Below, one piece after another: positions 32,701-32,812 of a stretch of DNA of 32,812 nt; the first letter of the stretch is position 1; every line of letters begins with the position of its first letter. The DNA is from JANMZR01 sp031383555. GTDB taxonomy: Bacteria > Bacteroidota > Bacteroidia > Cytophagales > Spirosomataceae. The position numbers and the translations under genes are program-made. The notes under the pieces are model-generated. The model saw nothing but the letters and a program-made list of their open reading frames with translations, ran no database searches and was not told the DNA's origin. The stretch spans positions 1 to 32,812 of the forward strand of contig JANMZR010000208.1 of assembly GCA_031383555.1 (NCBI GenBank), in the 5' to 3' direction.

Positions 32701-32812
32701 ATGAATAAATTCAAAAGCTTTGTGGAGTGGAATGCCTTTGGTGTTTGTTCGGCCATCGGTAACCGGATGGGTATCTCCACCAGCAAGATCCGGCAGTATT
32801 TTATGTACACTT
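32701..32812 (+). CDS. PspC-domain protein, 5' part only
   Basis: The first 37 codons are present; the gene runs off the window. The translation has WNAFGVCSAIGNRMGISTSK followed by IRQYFMYT, matching the N-terminal helix of the small Bacteroidota PspC-like membrane proteins (FGVCxxxGxxxGIxxSxIRxxFxY). These are short membrane proteins linked by family to envelope stress; their job in Bacteroidota is not established. The visible part is clearly more GC-rich than the rest of the window. It is divergent from the aconitase gene. Confidence 0.7.
   Translation, partial: MNKFKSFVEWNAFGVCSAIGNRMGISTSKIRQYFMYT

Overview
This 32.8 kb stretch looks like chromosomal DNA of a member of the Bacteroidota, probably Cytophagales-like; the order is a guess. 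It is AT-rich. Several upstream regions carry the Bacteroidota promoter signature (TTTG, about 20 nt, TAnnTTTG), and start codons mostly follow A-rich sequence instead of Shine-Dalgarno boxes. The gene set fits: prs next to rplY (L25), a membrane-bound pyrophosphatase, a mitochondrial-type aconitase of 755 aa, a TolB-like/beta-barrel giant, PIG-L and S10 secreted enzymes, and a PspC-domain protein.

Layout. 1-2438: acyl-lipid desaturase followed by a two-gene ABC-type unit (membrane protein plus ATPase), all +. 2440-3915: secreted S10 peptidase (-), convergent with the ATPase gene with one base between the stop codons. 4081-5274: class III aminotransferase (+), divergent from the peptidase across a perfect 23-bp inverted repeat. 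5275-6918: MATE efflux gene behind a promoter, a possible 13-codon leader ORF and a terminator-like hairpin. 7021-8274: secreted amidohydrolase. 8279-8467: orphan C-terminal fragment of a secreted-protein gene. 8592-10195: prs then rplY (-). 10374-12897: trpS, a lipoprotein with a GH43-like beta-propeller and a PAP2 phosphatase (-). 13051-15924: TolB-like metalloprotease/beta-barrel protein (-). 16148-17584: aldehyde dehydrogenase (-), divergent from an XRE/S24-like regulator (17841-18782) with an operator-like triple half-site. 18900-19556: DUF2461. 19634-19740: GC-rich structured intergenic element. 19840-23861: dnaE and trxA. 24142-26388: hppA (-). 26594-29098: PIG-L deacetylase. 29262-30157: Xre/ParS-RES toxin-antitoxin pair. 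30229-32496: aconitase (-). 32701-end: start of a PspC-domain gene.

Most of the window is ordinary housekeeping and secreted metabolism. The only recognised defence or stress module is the RES-Xre pair. The less ordinary content is non-coding: short 7- or 8-bp degenerate tandem repeats placed directly before the start codons of the desaturase, prs and aconitase genes; the 23-bp inverted repeat containing the aminotransferase start codon; the MATE leader; the structured 19.6-19.7 kb element; and the XRE operator. No tRNA, rRNA, CRISPR array, insertion sequence or transposase gene was seen.
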